Positions 14,889 to 15,982 of a DNA stretch of 15,982 nt are shown here, piece after piece (positions within the stretch are counted from its first letter, which is position 1; every line of letters begins with the position of its first letter). The notes below the pieces were generated by a model. The model did no database searches and had not been told where the DNA came from. It saw only the letters and a program-made list of their open reading frames with translations. A program made the translations under genes and the position numbers. This stretch comes from HGM10836 sp045580645 (lineage in GTDB: Bacteria > Bacillota_I > Bacilli_A > RF39 > UBA660), in contig JAZNOG010000023.1 in the NCBI GenBank assembly GCA_045580645.1, forward strand, positions 1 through 15,982, read 5' to 3'.

Positions 14889-14897
14889 TGATATTAT
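14889..14897 (+). promoter_or_regulatory. Extended -10 promoter of yqeG-yqeH
   Basis: TGATATTAT is an extended -10 (TATTAT at 14892-14897). The same TTTATGATATTAT string appears before the transglutaminase-like gene. The -35 position (14869-14874, TTCTCT) is poor and falls in the terminator stem. Confidence 0.5.
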
Positions 14898-14915
14898 TAA
14901 ACTAAGGTGATAGGA

Positions 14916-15416
14916 ATGAACAAATTTTTACCAGATATGTATGTTAAAGATATATTAACAATAAATTATAATAAATTAAAAGAAAAAAACATAAAACTAT
15001 TATTATTCGATTTTGATAATACATTAATATCAAAAAATACAAAGTTAAATTTAAAAGAGTTTTTTAAAGATTTAAAAGACCAATTTGAAGTAATAATTGT
15101 GTCAAATACCTTAAAAAAGAATAAGTTAAAAAAATATTGCGAAATACACAATATAAAATTTATTGCAAATGCAAAAAAACCATTTAGTTATGGATATAAT
15201 AAATTAAAAGAAATAACAAATATAAAAGCTAAAGAAACATGTATGATTGGAGATCAATTATTAACAGATGTATATGGAGGTAATAAAAAAGGTTATTTTA
15301 CTATTTTAGTAGATCCTTTTGAAAAACAAGAACTATTTTTAACTAAAACAAATCGTGTAATAGAAAACAAAATATTAGAAAAAAACAATCTAAAAAGGGG
15401 AGACTACTATGAATAA
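14916..15416 (+). CDS. yqeG: YqeG family HAD-type phosphatase
   Basis: A 166-residue HAD superfamily III phosphatase, YqeG type. Motif I is DFDNTL with Asp31 and Asp33; motif II is VSN at 62-64; the motif III lysine lies in NAKKP (about 87-88); motif IV is GDQLLTDVYGGN with Asp113 and Asp118. Related proteins dephosphorylate phosphatidylglycerophosphate in other lineages; in Firmicutes the substrate is not settled, and pgsA upstream makes that reaction plausible here. ATG 14916 follows AAGGTG (14904-14909) at 6-nt spacing; the in-frame GTG 14907 lies inside that site. The stop overlaps the yqeH start by 8 nt, the usual pairing in Bacilli. Confidence 0.93.
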   Translation: MNKFLPDMYVKDILTINYNKLKEKNIKLLLFDFDNTLISKNTKLNLKEFFKDLKDQFEVIIVSNTLKKNKLKKYCEIHNIKFIANAKKPFSYGYNKLKEITNIKAKETCMIGDQLLTDVYGGNKKGYFTILVDPFEKQELFLTKTNRVIENKILEKNNLKRGDYYE

Positions 15417-15982
15417 AAAGTGCTTAGGATGTGGAATAACACTTCAAGACAATAATATTTTAATTGAAGGATATACAACAGATATAAGAAATGATTATTG
15501 TAAAAGATGTTTTAAAATGAAAAATTATGGAGAGTATGAATTTGTTACTAAATCAAATGAAGAATATATAGAATTATTGAAGAATATAGGAAAAACGAAA
15601 TCGCTTGTTTTATATGTGGTAGATTTATTATCTATTCCAAATGATTTAAATAAAATTAAAGAATATTTAAAAAATAACAAAATAATATTAGTTTTAAATA
15701 AAAAAGATGCTCTTCCTTTATCAATAAAAGATGAAAAAATAATAAATTATTTCAAAGAACAAGAATTAGATTTTTTAGATTATGTTGTGATAAGCGCTAA
15801 TAAAAATTATAATTTAGATAAATTAATGAGTTTAATAAAAAAATATAGAGTATATAAAGATGTATATGTAGTAGGTAATACTAATGCTGGAAAATCTACT
15901 TTAATAAATAAGATAATAAGTAATTATTCTATAGAAGAAGGGAAAATAACAATATCTCCAATGCCATCAACTACTTTAAGTG
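15409..15982 (+). CDS. yqeH: YqeH, circularly permuted GTPase of ribosome assembly (3' end outside the window)
   Basis: YqeH helps build the 30S ribosomal subunit. The visible 191 residues begin with a zinc finger (C5xGC8 and C31KRC34). The G motifs follow in permuted order: G4 NKKD at 97-100, G5 SAN at 129-131, then G1 GNTNAGKST at 156-164 and the G2 threonines near 188-189. G3 and the C-terminal domain lie beyond base 15982. ATG 15409 lies inside the last codons of yqeG, with AAGGGGAG (15395-15402) as ribosome site. Residues and order match the family well. Confidence 0.95.
   Translation, partial: MNKKCLGCGITLQDNNILIEGYTTDIRNDYCKRCFKMKNYGEYEFVTKSNEEYIELLKNIGKTKSLVLYVVDLLSIPNDLNKIKEYLKNNKIILVLNKKDALPLSIKDEKIINYFKEQELDFLDYVVISANKNYNLDKLMSLIKKYRVYKDVYVVGNTNAGKSTLINKIISNYSIEEGKITISPMPSTTLS

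Noticed and set aside
1..15982. TGA read as Trp (Mollicutes code)
   Set aside because: TGA ends conserved proteins at the right place (rny 13702-13704, the transglutaminase-like gene 12048-12050), and conserved Trp positions use TGG.
1..15982. Mobile element, prophage or defence island
   Set aside because: No transposase, integrase, terminal repeats, target duplications or known defence domains were seen on either strand.

Overview
This is an AT-rich stretch of chromosome from a low-GC Gram-positive bacterium of the Bacilli. The evidence is a type B RNase P RNA, RecU, GpsB, RNase Y, YqeG/YqeH and strong AGGAGG-like ribosome binding sites. TGA acts as a stop (for example at 12048-12050 and 13702-13704) and Trp is TGG, so this is not a mollicute with a reassigned code. 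The class A PBP, LCP protein and GpsB show that the cell makes a wall. An uncultured, small-genome gut-type Bacilli lineage would fit, but that placement is inference. I see no transposase, integrase, CRISPR array, tRNA or phage gene.

Layout. (1) 1-2286, plus strand: the 3' part of an AlgI-like MBOAT acyltransferase and a DHHW/AlgJ-like SGNH protein, probably a pair that O-acylates a cell-surface polymer. They end at a shared bidirectional terminator at 2288-2319. (2) 2327-7708, minus strand: a recU - class A PBP - LCP/PASTA operon, overlapping or tightly spaced, with a -10 box so close to recU that the mRNA may be leaderless. (3) 7798-9771, plus strand: a 32-codon small ORF, then gpsB, rnpB (RNase P RNA abutting the gpsB stop), a short rodZ and pgsA, ending at a terminator. 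(4) 9801-10922: recA with a LexA-type operator, a consensus promoter and its own terminator. (5) 10929-12075: a membrane-anchored transglutaminase-like protein with its own promoter and terminator. (6) 12074-13747: rny (RNase Y) with its own promoter and terminator. (7) 13767-14878: an unrecognised 342-residue protein built from two copies of the same roughly 150-residue module. (8) 14892-15982: yqeG and the start of yqeH, overlapping by 8 nt and running off the window.

The genes mainly serve wall growth and division (PBP, LCP, GpsB, RodZ), membrane lipid synthesis (PgsA), DNA repair (RecU, RecA), RNA processing (RNase P, RNase Y) and ribosome assembly (YqeH). From memory of Bacillus subtilis, three blocks that lie apart there (recU-ponA/gpsB-rnpB; rodZ-pgsA-recA-rny; yqeG-yqeH) are joined here, and cinA is missing between pgsA and recA. 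The least explained parts are the duplicated-module protein (13821-14849), the transglutaminase-like protein (10992-12050), the small ORF at 7798-7896 and the promoter/terminator overlap in front of gpsB. I did not find a convincing multi-gene novel system; most of the window is conserved housekeeping.
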